Positions 53,567-62,877 of a stretch of 64,000 bases of DNA are shown in pieces. The stretch lies in the NCBI GenBank assembly GCA_017643925.1, contig JAEPML010000001.1, forward strand, positions 512,378 to 576,377, written 5' to 3'. Position 1 is the stretch's first letter; every line of letters begins with the position of its first letter. The translations under genes and the position numbers were made by a program. The notes beneath the pieces are model-generated. The model saw only the letters and a list, made by a program, of their open reading frames with translations, had not been told where the DNA came from and searched no databases. This stretch comes from Roseibium sp. (GTDB lineage: Bacteria; Pseudomonadota; Alphaproteobacteria; Rhizobiales; Stappiaceae).

Positions 53567-54604
53567 GTGAAATTTACGACCCTCGTTAGCGCAACTGCCC
53601 TGGCTGTTGCTTCCACTGCATTCGTTGGCGCAGCCCAGGCTCGTGACCAGGTTCAGGTTGCAGGTTCTTCCACAGTTCTGCCTTACGCTTCCATCGTTGC
53701 TGAAGCATTCGGCGAAAACACCGACTTCCCGACCCCGGTCGTTGAGTCCGGTGGTTCTTCCGCTGGTCTGAAGCGCTTCTGTGAAGGTGTTGGCGAAAAC
53801 ACCATCGACGTTGCCAACGCTTCCCGCAAGATCCGCGAAAAAGAAATCAAGGCCTGCGCCGAAGCTGGTGTCAAAGACATCATCGAAGTTCGCATTGGCT
53901 ACGACGGAATCGTTTTCGCCTCTCAGAAAGACGGTCCGGCTTTCGTTGCTTTCCAGCCGGAAGACATCTTCAACGCTCTGGGTGCCAAGGTTCTGGTAGA
54001 CGGCAAGATCGTCGACAACCCGCACACCAAATGGTCTGATTTCAACAAAGACCTGCCGGACGTGGAAATCGCTGCCTTCATCCCGGGCACCAAGCACGGC
54101 ACCCGTGAAGTCTTCGAAGAGAAGGTTCTGGCTGTTGGCTGTGAGCACACCGGTGCCATGAAAGCCATGATGGACGCCGGCATGTCCGAAGACGATGCTG
54201 AAGATGCCTGCATCGACGTTCGCGCCGACGGTAAGTCCACCGACATCGACGGTGACTACACCGAGACCCTGGCTCGCATCGACAGCAACCCGAATGGCAT
54301 CGGTGTCTTCGGTCTGGCGTTCTACGAGAACAACACCGACAAGCTGAAAGTTGCCACCATGGGCGGCGTTGTTCCGTCAACTGCGTCCATCGCTTCTGGC
54401 GAGTACCCGGTTTCCCGTCCGCTGTTCTTCTACGTCAAGAAAGCGCACATCGGTGTCATCCCGGGCCTGAAAGAATACGCTCAGTTCTTCATCGCTGACG
54501 AAATCGCTGGCCCTGACGGCCCGCTGGCCCAGTACGGCTTGGTTTCCGATCCGGAGCTGTCAGCTGTTCAGGCTTCCGTCGACGCTGAAGATACCATGAA
54601 GTAA
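53567..54604 (+). CDS. pstS: Phosphate ABC transporter substrate-binding protein PstS
   Basis: The GTG at 53567 has AAAGGGAG seven bases upstream. The 345-residue product has a signal peptide (ending AQARDQ) and phosphate-binding loops VAGSSTVLPYASIVAE and ESGGSSAGLKRFCEG. At the third loop it reads KHGTREVFEE, where PstS proteins usually have SGT. Codon use is strongly biased (GCT, GTT, TCC, CGC, CTG) compared with neighbours, which suggests very high expression. It is driven by a Pho box and followed by a terminator, so most transcripts may end after it. Confidence 0.94.
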   Translation: MKFTTLVSATALAVASTAFVGAAQARDQVQVAGSSTVLPYASIVAEAFGENTDFPTPVVESGGSSAGLKRFCEGVGENTIDVANASRKIREKEIKACAEAGVKDIIEVRIGYDGIVFASQKDGPAFVAFQPEDIFNALGAKVLVDGKIVDNPHTKWSDFNKDLPDVEIAAFIPGTKHGTREVFEEKVLAVGCEHTGAMKAMMDAGMSEDDAEDACIDVRADGKSTDIDGDYTETLARIDSNPNGIGVFGLAFYENNTDKLKVATMGGVVPSTASIASGEYPVSRPLFFYVKKAHIGVIPGLKEYAQFFIADEIAGPDGPLAQYGLVSDPELSAVQASVDAEDTMK

Positions 54605-54624
54605 TCGAGCCGAGCTCGACCCGA

Positions 54625-54659
54625 GGGGCGGCGATTACCGCCGCCCCTTTTTCTTTTTT
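54625..54659 (+). terminator. Intra-operon terminator between pstS and pstC
   Basis: GGGGCGGCG-ATTAC-CGCCGCCCC is a perfect 9-bp stem followed by TTTTTCTTTTTT, 20 bases after the pstS stop and before pstC. It probably lowers expression of the permease genes relative to the binding protein. Confidence 0.8.
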
Positions 54660-54689
54660 GGACATTTCATAATATCCTCGGGGGAGCAG

Positions 54690-56162
54690 ATGTCTTTGTT
54701 CTGGCTCATATTGATCGTACTCGCCATTGCGGTGACCGGTTACGTTCTTGGGCGGGCGCGGGCCTTGTCCAGCGCCGGGGGAGAGCGCTCTGCATTGCAC
54801 TCCCTTCCGTCCTATTACGGGGCGAACGTGGCAATGAAGTCGGCTGTGCCGGCATTCCTGCTCCTTATCTGCTGGTTGCTTGCGCAACCCTTTTTCATCA
54901 ACAGCACGATCTCTGACATGATCCCGGATTCGGCGATCGCCGAAGGGTCATCCCGCGGACTGGTTCTGGCGGAAGTTCGCAGAACCGCACGTGGTTTGGA
55001 CAATGCTGTCGCAAGTGGTGCAATTGAAGACGACTTTGCCAGCAACGCACGCGCTGATTTCAATGATGTAACGGCCCGTTTGAAAGAGGCGGGCCAAATT
55101 GTTACTTCGGATATCACGCAGCCGGTATTGCGGGCTGCACAACAGTATCGCGTCCTGGTCGCCAGCGGCAATTTCTACATGTCGATCGCGGTGCTTCTGG
55201 TCGCGATTGCCGGGGCGCTCTGGGCTCTGCGGGAAACCAACAAGGATTTCCGGGCGCGGAACACAGTTGAGCAAGGCATCAAGGCGATCCTTATCGGTGC
55301 AGCGTCGATCGCGATCCTGACAACGATCGGCATCGTGTTGTCATTGGTTTTCAATACGGCGGAGTTCTTCCGGCTGTATCCAGCCAGCGACTTCTTCTTC
55401 GGGCTGACATGGTCGCCGAGTTTCTCGGGACGCGGCGGGTCTTCCGAACTCGGCATCATTCCACTTCTTTGGGGAACATTCTACATCTCCGTTGTCGCGC
55501 TCGCCGTGGCTGTGCCCATAGGGCTTTTCGCAGCGGTTTACCTTTCTGAATACGCCAGCCCCAAGGTGAGGGCGGTTGCCAAACCGCTTCTGGAAGTTCT
55601 CGCGGGTATCCCGACCATCGTCTACGGTCTCTTCGCTCTCCTCACCGTTGGCCCGATGCTGGTTTCGGTGTTCGGTGACAACGGTCTGGGCATCATGAAA
55701 GCCGGGACGGCGGTCATGACGGCAGGCCTTGTCATGGGCATCATGCTGATCCCGTTCGTGAGTTCGCTCTCTGACGACATCATCAATGCGGTGCCGCAAG
55801 CCATGCGGGACGGGTCCTATGGCCTTGGCGCAACCAAGTCCGAAACCGTTAAGCAGGTGATCCTGCCGGCGGCCTTGCCGGGCATCGTCGGTGCAATTCT
55901 TCTGGCGGCGTCACGGGCCATCGGCGAAACCATGATCGTTGTCCTTGGGGCGGGTGCGGCTGCGCGCCTCAGCCTCAACCCATTCGAAGCCATGACAACC
56001 GTCACCGCCAAAATCGTCAGCCAGCTGACGGGCGATGCCGATTTTGCATCGCCGGTGGCACTGGTTGCATTCGCCCTCGGCATGACGCTCTTCGTCGTCA
56101 CCCTGGGTCTCAACATCGTCGCGCTCTACATCGTGCGCAAATACCGGGAGCAGTATGACTGA
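54690..56162 (+). CDS. pstC: Phosphate ABC transporter permease PstC
   Basis: The 490-residue inner-membrane permease has an N-terminal extension of about 190 residues with extra membrane segments, and then the permease core: YISVVALAVAVPIGLFAAVY, the EAA-like loop (YGLGATKSETVKQVILPAALP) and a final membrane segment. The long form is usual in Alphaproteobacteria. It pairs with PstA to form the channel energised by PstB. The stop TGA overlaps the ATG of pstA (TGATG). Confidence 0.94.
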   Translation: MSLFWLILIVLAIAVTGYVLGRARALSSAGGERSALHSLPSYYGANVAMKSAVPAFLLLICWLLAQPFFINSTISDMIPDSAIAEGSSRGLVLAEVRRTARGLDNAVASGAIEDDFASNARADFNDVTARLKEAGQIVTSDITQPVLRAAQQYRVLVASGNFYMSIAVLLVAIAGALWALRETNKDFRARNTVEQGIKAILIGAASIAILTTIGIVLSLVFNTAEFFRLYPASDFFFGLTWSPSFSGRGGSSELGIIPLLWGTFYISVVALAVAVPIGLFAAVYLSEYASPKVRAVAKPLLEVLAGIPTIVYGLFALLTVGPMLVSVFGDNGLGIMKAGTAVMTAGLVMGIMLIPFVSSLSDDIINAVPQAMRDGSYGLGATKSETVKQVILPAALPGIVGAILLAASRAIGETMIVVLGAGAAARLSLNPFEAMTTVTAKIVSQLTGDADFASPVALVAFALGMTLFVVTLGLNIVALYIVRKYREQYD

Positions 56163-57511
56163 TGACCGATTCAACTCTCACTCCCGAAGCAAACGACACG
56201 TCCGCAAAAGCGCCTGCACCGTCAAGATCGCTCTATGCATTGGATGACCTGACCAAGAAGCGGAATGCTGCGGAAAAGCGGTTTCAGGCCTATGGCATTG
56301 CCGCGATTCTGATCGGGCTGCTCTTCCTTGTCGTGCTGGCGTACTCGATCATCTCCAAGGGGATCCCGGCCTTCACACGCACTGTGGTCCAGGTTGAATT
56401 CACCATCACGCAGGAACAGTTCGACGCTGCGGAGAAGGAGCTTTTCAAGACCAAGGCCTACGAGAGGTTCTTCATCGGAGCCCTGCAGGGCCAGTTCGAA
56501 GAAAGCGGCCTGAACGTTCCGTTCGATGCAAAAGCCATTGAACGGATCGTCGGCAAGACGGGCGGCACCATTCGCGAATATTTCCGGGCCAATCCGGACA
56601 AGCTCGGGGAACCCGTCGCATTCGAGCTTGCGGCCTCCTCCCGCGTTGACGGTTACATGAACGGCCGAGTGACCCGGGAAACGATGACAGATAGCCGTTT
56701 CCTCCAGGCCTCCGACCTCGACATCGTTGACGCACTGGTTGAAACCGAGGTCATCAAGACGGTGTTCAACTGGAACTTCATTACCGGCGCAGATTCCGGC
56801 GTGGACAACCCGGGCGGTGCAGGTATCGGCGCATCGGTTATCGGCTCGTTCTTCATGATGCTGGTGGTGCTGTTCCTGTCGCTCCCGATCGGTGTCGCTG
56901 CCTCGATCTATCTTGAGGAGTTTGCACCGCAGAACCGGTTCACCGACCTGATCGAAGTGAACATTTCAAACCTGGCTGCCGTTCCCTCCATCGTGTTCGG
57001 TATCCTTGGCCTGGCGGTTTTCATCCAGTTCATGCACTTGCCGCAATCGGCCCCGCTTGTCGGTGGCCTCGTGCTGACACTCATGACCCTGCCGACAATC
57101 ATCATCTCGACCCGGGCTTCCTTGAAGGCCGTTCCCCCGAGCATTCGTGATGCTGCTCTCGGTGTTGGTGCCTCCAAGATGCAGGCGACCTTCCACCATG
57201 TGCTGCCACTGGCGATGCCGGGCATTTTGACCGGCACGATCATCGGTCTTGCCCAGGCACTTGGTGAGACTGCTCCCTTGCTCCTGATCGGCATGGTCGG
57301 CTTCGTGGCGCGCGGTTATCCGGACGGTTTCATCGCCGGCTTTACCGAGCCGAACTCGGCAATGCCGGCACAGATCTATACCTGGGCAGCGCGCGCGGAC
57401 TTTGCCTTCTACGAAAAAGCCTGGGGTGGAATCATCGTTCTTCTGGTGTTCCTCCTCTCCATGAATATTCTCGCTATCATCCTGCGCCGCAGGTTTGAGC
57501 GCCGCTGGTAA
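56162..57511 (+). CDS. pstA: Phosphate ABC transporter permease PstA
   Basis: The 449-residue protein has one N-terminal membrane segment, a long loop of about 170 residues (residues 75-210, outside the membrane), and then the permease core with [20 protein letters not shown], the EAA-like loop ([21 protein letters not shown]) and [19 protein letters not shown]. The length is typical of alphaproteobacterial PstA with this insert. It starts one base inside pstC's stop, so the two are translationally coupled. Confidence 0.94.
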   Translation: MTDSTLTPEANDTSAKAPAPSRSLYALDDLTKKRNAAEKRFQAYGIAAILIGLLFLVVLAYSIISKGIPAFTRTVVQVEFTITQEQFDAAEKELFKTKAYERFFIGALQGQFEESGLNVPFDAKAIERIVGKTGGTIREYFRANPDKLGEPVAFELAASSRVDGYMNGRVTRETMTDSRFLQASDLDIVDALVETEVIKTVFNWNFITGADSGVDNPGGAGIGASVIGSFFMMLVVLFLSLPIGVAASIYLEEFAPQNRFTDLIEVNISNLAAVPSIVFGILGLAVFIQFMHLPQSAPLVGGLVLTLMTLPTIIISTRASLKAVPPSIRDAALGVGASKMQATFHHVLPLAMPGILTGTIIGLAQALGETAPLLLIGMVGFVARGYPDGFIAGFTEPNSAMPAQIYTWAARADFAFYEKAWGGIIVLLVFLLSMNILAIILRRRFERRW

Positions 57512-57522
57512 GGAATGATCCG

Positions 57523-58320
57523 ATGAACGAGATGCCGAATATTGAACAGGCGACCGCTATGACCGAGAGCAAGATTTCCGCAGACAAAGTCCAAGTCTAT
57601 TATGGCGACAACCATGCCATCAAAGACGTCGATATCGAGATCCAGCCAAGGTCTGTCACGGCTTTCATCGGACCGTCCGGCTGTGGCAAGTCGACTTTTC
57701 TGCGTACGATCAACCGCATGAACGATACGATCGAGTTTTGCCGCGTTGAAGGCTCGATCAGGATTGACGGTGAGGACATCTACGATCCGAAAGTTGACCC
57801 GGTTCAGCTGCGGGCCAAGGTCGGGATGGTGTTTCAGAAGCCCAATCCGTTCCCGAAGTCGATCTATGACAACATTGCCTACGGCCCAAGGATCCACGGG
57901 CTCGCCCGCAACAAGTCCGAGCTGGACGACATCGTGTCCTCCAGTCTTCAAAAGGCGGGCCTTTGGGACGAAGTAAAGGATCGCCTGGATGAGCCCGGAA
58001 CGGGCATGTCGGGCGGGCAGCAGCAGCGCCTGTGTATCGCAAGGGCGATTGCCGTCAGCCCGGAGGTGATCCTCATGGACGAGCCCTGCTCGGCGCTTGA
58101 CCCGATTGCAACGGCAAAGGTGGAAGAACTGATCGACGAATTGCGTGAGAACTACACGATCGTGATCGTGACCCACTCCATGCAGCAGGCGGCTCGCGTG
58201 TCCCAGCGGACCGCATTTTTCCACCTGGGCGTTCTTGTTGAAGAAGGTCCGACCGATAACATTTTCACCAATCCGAAAGACAAGCGCACGCAGGACTACA
58301 TTACCGGCCGGTTCGGCTAA
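57523..58320 (+). CDS. pstB: Phosphate ABC transporter ATP-binding protein PstB
   Basis: The 265-residue ATPase has Walker [20 protein letters not shown], the signature motif [17 protein letters not shown], Walker [15 protein letters not shown] and the switch histidine in [12 protein letters not shown]. The ATG at 57523 has AAGGA upstream; an internal ATG at 57559 would also leave the domain intact. It energises PstCA and, with PhoU, reports phosphate status to PhoR. Confidence 0.97.
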   Translation: MNEMPNIEQATAMTESKISADKVQVYYGDNHAIKDVDIEIQPRSVTAFIGPSGCGKSTFLRTINRMNDTIEFCRVEGSIRIDGEDIYDPKVDPVQLRAKVGMVFQKPNPFPKSIYDNIAYGPRIHGLARNKSELDDIVSSSLQKAGLWDEVKDRLDEPGTGMSGGQQQRLCIARAIAVSPEVILMDEPCSALDPIATAKVEELIDELRENYTIVIVTHSMQQAARVSQRTAFFHLGVLVEEGPTDNIFTNPKDKRTQDYITGRFG

Positions 58321-58351
58321 GCGCTTTTCCCAATACAGAAGGGGACACAGG

Positions 58352-59050
58352 ATGTCTGAACATACAGTCTCGGCTTACGACGACGAACTCACGGCGATGG
58401 CCGGCAAGGTTGCCGAAATGGGCGGCTTGGCTGAAAAGGCCTTTGCCGACGCGGTCTCCGCGCTCGTTTCCCAGGATCTTGCGCTCGCCAAGTCCACAAT
58501 TGTGCAAGATGAGCGTCTCGACAACCTGCACCAGGATATCGAGGAAAAGCTGATCGAGATGATTGTCCGCCGTCAGCCGATGGGCCAGGACCTGCGTGAG
58601 ATCACGGCTGCGACCCGCATTGCAAATGACCTTGAGCGCGTCGGCGACCTTGCCAAGAACGTTGCAAAGCGCGTCATCGCCATCGACAGCGATCTGCAGA
58701 ACAAGAAGCTTGCAATCGGCGTCGAACACATGACCGAGCTTGCTCTGTCACAGCTGAAAAAAGTACTCGATGCCTATTCTTCCAAGGATGCGGAAGCGGC
58801 CCGGCGCGTACAGGAAGCGGATGCGGAGGTCGACGCGATTTACACGTCCCTGTTCCGCGAACTTCTGACCTACATGATGGAAGATCCCAGAAGCATCACA
58901 CAGTGTGTGCATCTCCTGTTCTGCGCGAAGAACATTGAACGCATTGGTGATCATGCCACCAACATTGCCGAGAACGTCTACTACATGGTCACTGGCGAGC
59001 GTTTGCCTGAGGATCGAGAGAAGATGGATGAGACGACAGGCACTGCGTGA
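58352..59050 (+). CDS. phoU: Phosphate signalling complex protein PhoU
   Basis: From ATG 58352 the 232-residue all-helical protein has two PhoU repeats: an N-terminal three-helix unit with RQPMGQDLREITAATRIANDLERVGDL, and a second with LLFCAKNIERIGDHATNIAENV. The repeated E-R-x-G-D-(H/L) metal-binding motif is present in both. PhoU binds the Pst transporter and PhoR to keep the Pho regulon off in high phosphate. It is followed after 71 bp by phoB. Confidence 0.96.
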   Translation: MSEHTVSAYDDELTAMAGKVAEMGGLAEKAFADAVSALVSQDLALAKSTIVQDERLDNLHQDIEEKLIEMIVRRQPMGQDLREITAATRIANDLERVGDLAKNVAKRVIAIDSDLQNKKLAIGVEHMTELALSQLKKVLDAYSSKDAEAARRVQEADAEVDAIYTSLFRELLTYMMEDPRSITQCVHLLFCAKNIERIGDHATNIAENVYYMVTGERLPEDREKMDETTGTA

Positions 59051-59121
59051 CCCTGTCTCTTTGGAACTAATCACTGACGGCAGGCAGTAGCCGCTTGCTG
59101 ACGATATCGGAGCCTGGAAGC

Positions 59122-59820
59122 ATGCCGAAGGTGCTCATCGTAGAAGACGAAGAACCTATCAGCCTTCTTTTAAGATACAATCTGGAAGCCGAGGGATACG
59201 CCGTTGAGGCCTGTTCCCGCGGGGACGACGCGGAAATACGGCTGAGGGAGAGCGTTCCCGATCTCCTGCTGCTCGACTGGATGTTGCCGGGCCTGTCCGG
59301 GATCGAATTGTGCCGGCGTCTGCGGGCCCGAGAGGAAACGGAGCGGCTGCCAGTCATCATGTTGACGGCGCGCGGTGAGGAGGCCGAGCGTATCAGGGGC
59401 CTGTCTACCGGCGCGGACGACTACGTGGTCAAGCCGTTTTCGGTGCCCGAGCTTATGGCTCGCGTACGCGCCATCCTGCGGCGGGCCAGCCCGGAAGTTG
59501 TGTCCACGATGCTGAGATCCGGCGACATCGAGCTGGATCGGGAGACCCACAGGGTGCGCCGAAACGCCAAGGAAATTCACCTCGGCCCCACGGAGTTCCG
59601 CCTACTGGAGTTCCTCATGACTTCACCGGGCCGGGTGTTCTCACGTGAACAGCTGCTTGATGGTGTCTGGGGTCATGACGTTTATGTCGACGAGCGCACC
59701 GTGGACGTTCATGTCGGCCGATTGCGCAAGGCGCTGAACAAGGGCAAGGCCAAGGATCCCATCCGGACAGTGCGCGGTGCCGGTTATGCCTTCAACGACC
59801 AATTCTCTGTCGTCGCCTGA
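59122..59820 (+). CDS. phoB: Phosphate regulon response regulator PhoB
   Basis: The ATG at 59122 (MPKVLIVEDEEP) has GGAAG four bases upstream. The 232-residue protein has a receiver domain with acidic pocket, phosphoacceptor Asp in LLLLDWMLPG, Thr in MLTARG and Lys in VVKPFS. It is followed by an OmpR-type winged helix (LGPTEFRLLEFLMTSPGRVFS, YVDERTVDVHVGRLRKAL). Phosphorylated by PhoR, it binds Pho boxes such as 53440-53479. A terminator closes the operon 27 bp after the stop. Confidence 0.96.
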   Translation: MPKVLIVEDEEPISLLLRYNLEAEGYAVEACSRGDDAEIRLRESVPDLLLLDWMLPGLSGIELCRRLRAREETERLPVIMLTARGEEAERIRGLSTGADDYVVKPFSVPELMARVRAILRRASPEVVSTMLRSGDIELDRETHRVRRNAKEIHLGPTEFRLLEFLMTSPGRVFSREQLLDGVWGHDVYVDERTVDVHVGRLRKALNKGKAKDPIRTVRGAGYAFNDQFSVVA

Positions 59821-59846
59821 AACGGCACCGCGAGTGAAGGAAAAAG

Positions 59847-59872
59847 GCCCGCCTGATTGGCGGGCTTTTGTG
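59847..59872 (+). terminator. Terminator of the pst/pho operon
   Basis: GCCCGCC-TGATT-GGCGGGC is a perfect 7-bp stem with a five-base loop, followed by TTTTGTGTTTT. Confidence 0.85.
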
Positions 59873-60002
59873 TTTTCAGCTTTCTGCAGAGGCATATGCT
59901 CTGCGCAGCTGCTGACACTTGCAATCACACCGATCCTCAACGCCGGGAGACGTTGAGGAACGGGAATTCAATCATGAACCATTGTGCCTGTGCGCGTCTG
60001 CG

Positions 60003-61655
60003 TTACATCTTCGCGGTGATGAACTGCCCGGGCTTGATGGTAAACTCGGGGATGATGGTCATCGGTGCAGATCCCTTGAGCTTCATGTCGAACTTGTAGC
60101 GACCAGGACCAAGTGGCATGGGTGGCCAAGGGTTGCTGGAGGATCCGCTCCAGCTGATGCTGCTTTCGGAACCGGTATCCAGATTGGTCGCTGTAACCTT
60201 GATCTCGCCCGGGATCTTGGTGTCGAACTTGATGCCGGAGGTGAGCCGCGCATCGACGAACCCTTCTTCAGGCACGACAATCGTCCCGAAGTCAGCCTCG
60301 CTGTGATTGTGCTCCGTCAAACGAAGCGACAGCTTGTAGCTCCCTGGGGCCAGAAATACCGGGCCGCGGCCATCAAACTTTGTTTCCTTACCAGCCTCAT
60401 CTGTCACTTTGAGGTAGTAGATGCGGCCCCAATCGTCGTTCCAGGCGAGATTCAGTCCCTGGTCCAGCGGGACTTGCGTGAGTTTTCCCTTCTGGAGAGT
60501 GATCTTGCCGAGATTGACCTCGGAATGGTCATGTTCGCTTTGCCGCATGATGAGGGTGTAGTCACCGGGGGGAACCGGTACGGCATCCCATACCCGGTAC
60601 CAGGCCGCAGGCTCGCGCTTCCGGTAATCGTTCTTCAGATCTTCGACATTTGTGAGAAGCTGCCAGTAGTAGGGGCGCTTTTCGCCTTGCGGCGGAACCA
60701 GCCGCAATCCGGTGTCGATGGAGACCTCTGTCGTTTCTCCGGGTGCGACTTCGACGACTTCCGGTAGCGTGACTTCCTGGGCGCCATGTTCCAGATGCCG
60801 CCAGACCAGCTGATAGGCTCCCGGCATGGCAGCGACACTGTCATCCGTGACCTTGGCCACTTCTTCGGCTGTTTCCGGATTGGTGATCTTCCAGTAATTG
60901 GGCATTTGAACCCAGTCGGCGAGTTTCAGCTTGATCGTGCCGGGACCTGCGATCTGCAGCTGGATGGTTTCCGTCGTTTCTTCCACAACAGGTGCTTCAA
61001 CCATGAGTGTTTCCGGGGCAGCAAGGCTCTCCGTGACCCTGGTCAATGCGTCCGTCAGTCCTGACGTGTCATTCGCCTTGAAATAGACGCCACCGCCCTT
61101 TTCCGCGACGCATTGCAGCTGTTCTTGAGCAGTTGCATCGACGCCGTAGCCGACAACATGAATTCGCAGGCCAGCGTCGGATTTGTGCAGGGCTTCTGCG
61201 AGGGCACAGGGGTCACCGCTGCATGTCTCGATGCCGTCGCTGACGAGAACGATTGACCGGTCGTCTTCCTTGCCGGTCAGGGCATTGGCTGCCTGGCGGA
61301 GAGCCTCGGTGATTGGTGTCTTTCCACGTGGAACAAGGGCGTCCAGCCTTTTGCTGATTGCTGCACCGCCGGCTGCGCTGATTGGATGAACCACCTCGAT
61401 ATCCGAGCAGTCGCCTTTGCGTCGGTGTCCATAGGCGATCAGTCCTGCATTTACCGACGAAGGGAGCTCTGCGGTTAGTTTTCCCATGACGTCTCGAGCA
61501 ACAGAGATCTTGGATTGGCCGTCGTCGAGGCGCCCCCACATGGATCCCGAGGCATCAAGTATGAACATGGATGTGGGTTCGGCCAGACTTGCAGGTGAGA
61601 AAGCCAGGCCAAGCGTCAGAGCCGTGGTAGCGGATAGGGCTTTAAGGTGTCTCAT
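60003..61655 (-). CDS. Secreted von Willebrand factor A protein with four C-terminal repeats
   Basis: The 550-residue protein has a signal peptide (cut after SPASLA, residue 25) and a VWA domain (about 26-205) with a complete MIDAS: D34-A-S36-G-S38, T113 and D140 (VSDGIETC). After a linker come four similar units starting at a Pro-Gly near residues 278, 363, 437 and 517. Their shared core is PG-x-Y-x-L-x-R-x-x-E-H-x-H-S-E, followed by a short strand pair. The repeats look like small beta domains with conserved charged E-H-x-H-S-E clusters. A metal-dependent adhesion or binding role outside the cytoplasm is inferred; the family is not one I can name. Confidence 0.88.
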   Translation of the reverse strand: MRHLKALSATTALTLGLAFSPASLAEPTSMFILDASGSMWGRLDDGQSKISVARDVMGKLTAELPSSVNAGLIAYGHRRKGDCSDIEVVHPISAAGGAAISKRLDALVPRGKTPITEALRQAANALTGKEDDRSIVLVSDGIETCSGDPCALAEALHKSDAGLRIHVVGYGVDATAQEQLQCVAEKGGGVYFKANDTSGLTDALTRVTESLAAPETLMVEAPVVEETTETIQLQIAGPGTIKLKLADWVQMPNYWKITNPETAEEVAKVTDDSVAAMPGAYQLVWRHLEHGAQEVTLPEVVEVAPGETTEVSIDTGLRLVPPQGEKRPYYWQLLTNVEDLKNDYRKREPAAWYRVWDAVPVPPGDYTLIMRQSEHDHSEVNLGKITLQKGKLTQVPLDQGLNLAWNDDWGRIYYLKVTDEAGKETKFDGRGPVFLAPGSYKLSLRLTEHNHSEADFGTIVVPEEGFVDARLTSGIKFDTKIPGEIKVTATNLDTGSESSISWSGSSSNPWPPMPLGPGRYKFDMKLKGSAPMTIIPEFTIKPGQFITAKM

Positions 61656-61854
61656 GTGTTTCCTCTGTCTTTGGGCAGCCCGGGTGATCCTTGATCACGT
61701 TCCGGGTGAGAGGACTTCGAATACACATGGCAAAGCCCGTCTCGCGATGGAAACAGCTTTGAGGAGACAGCCGGTTTCAGCTGTAATGTCGGTCACACAT
61801 TCCAGCTGGCAGGCTGAATTCAGCGGGATTTTGGAAATTAAGGTAAATGGCGAC

Positions 61855-61886
61855 AAAAAAACACCCGGCTGGTTTCAACCGGGTGT
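61855..61886 (-). terminator. Terminator of gcrA
   Basis: On the minus strand ACACCCGGTTG-AAAC-CAGCCGGGTGT gives an 11-bp stem (one G.U) followed by TTTTTTTG. It lies 28 bp after the gcrA stop. Confidence 0.8.
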
Positions 61887-61913
61887 GCAACGCTCTGTTA
61901 GGACCTGTCTGGC

Positions 61914-62450
61914 TCAGCCAGCCTGAGCAACGGTCCTGCGGTCACGGCGGCGGTCTGCGACCGGCTGGTAGGCGATCTTGCAGTGATGGGCGCAGTAAGG
62001 GACACCAGCGTCGGAAACGCGCCCGCAGAAATAGAAATCATCCGTTGCCGGATCTCCAATCGGCCACTTGCAGGTACGCTCGGTCAGCGTCAGGATGGTG
62101 GCGCGCTGGGAAATCGGAACAACCAGCTCGGCAATGGGCTCAACCTGTGGCTCGGCTTCGATCACCGGAGCGGGCGAAATGTCAGCCTTCAGGGCTGTCG
62201 CGCCGATTGTCTGCGGCTGAGGCGTCGGCTTCTTGGGAGCCGGGCTGCTCGTCGGGGTGTTTGCACGCGGACGGCGGGGTTTGGCGCTGGTCGATGTCGA
62301 CTTCGCGCGACCCGAGAGACCGAGGCGGTGAACCTTGCCAATGACTGCATTCCGGGTAACACCACCCAGTTCTCCGGCAATCTGGCTCGCGCTCAAGCCT
62401 TCACCCCAAAGCTTTTTGAGAAGCTCAACCCGTTCGTTCGTCCAACTCAT
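61914..62450 (-). CDS. gcrA: Cell-cycle regulator GcrA
   Basis: GcrA is an alphaproteobacterial transcription factor that works with sigma-70 at CcrM-methylated GANTC promoters to control the cell cycle. The 178-residue protein has the GcrA N-terminal helix-turn-helix (WTNERVELLKKLWGEGLSAS, then NAVIGKVHRLGLSGRAKS), a Pro/Ala/Thr-rich linker of about 60 residues, and the conserved C-terminal RNA-polymerase-binding domain (CKWPIGDPATDDFYFCG...YCAHHCKIAYQP). It diverges from argD, as in many Hyphomicrobiales. Start ATG 62450. Confidence 0.97.
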   Translation of the reverse strand: MSWTNERVELLKKLWGEGLSASQIAGELGGVTRNAVIGKVHRLGLSGRAKSTSTSAKPRRPRANTPTSSPAPKKPTPQPQTIGATALKADISPAPVIEAEPQVEPIAELVVPISQRATILTLTERTCKWPIGDPATDDFYFCGRVSDAGVPYCAHHCKIAYQPVADRRRDRRTVAQAG

Positions 62451-62716
62451 TGCCGCACCTTCAAGTTTTGACCGTTTCCCGGTCCTTGATCCCGTTTAAG
62501 CCTGCCTACCGAGCTTGCTATGGCATATTTAGTGGTTCAATCTAACCTGCCATACGAGATGTCGTGTTTGATTATCAATAGGTTACAATAACGTTAATTT
62601 GGGAGGCAACCATTGGGCCCAAACCAGTTGGGGATGAAGTGACTTTTCCCCAAATAGTACAATTGGCTTCGGGATTTCGGAATTTCCTCCTTTACGTAAG
62701 GCTGGTGCCATTTCCA
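62451..62716. other. Intergenic region with the gcrA promoter side
   Basis: This divergent intergenic part holds no gene that I can support. It is AT-rich next to gcrA. No GANTC site or clear -35/-10 for gcrA is visible. The argD promoter and leader hairpin occupy the next segment. Confidence 0.4.
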
Positions 62717-62792
62717 TTGACAGGCGACGGTGCCGACGGTGTATAAGAAAGCCGCGACGTGCCGCCTCTTCGGGGCGGCATGTTGCGTTTTT
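62717..62792 (+). promoter_or_regulatory. argD promoter and terminator-like leader hairpin
   Basis: A consensus -35 (TTGACA, 62717-62722) and a good -10 (TATAAG at 62742-62747, 19-bp spacing; GTATAA gives 18) predict a start near 62753. Exactly there a 14-bp stem begins: CGCGACGTGCCGCC (62753-62766), loop of seven, GGCGGCATGTTGCG (62774-62787; two G.U pairs), then TTTTT. No plus-strand gene lies upstream that it could terminate, so it would sit at the very 5' end of the argD mRNA. Confidence 0.6.
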
Positions 62793-62877
62793 GCCTGTCT
62801 GCTCCACGACGGAGAGACGCCCCGTCGCGAAAGGTCTTCGTTTGCGGGGAAGGCGCTCTAAGAGAAAGAAAGAGGTT

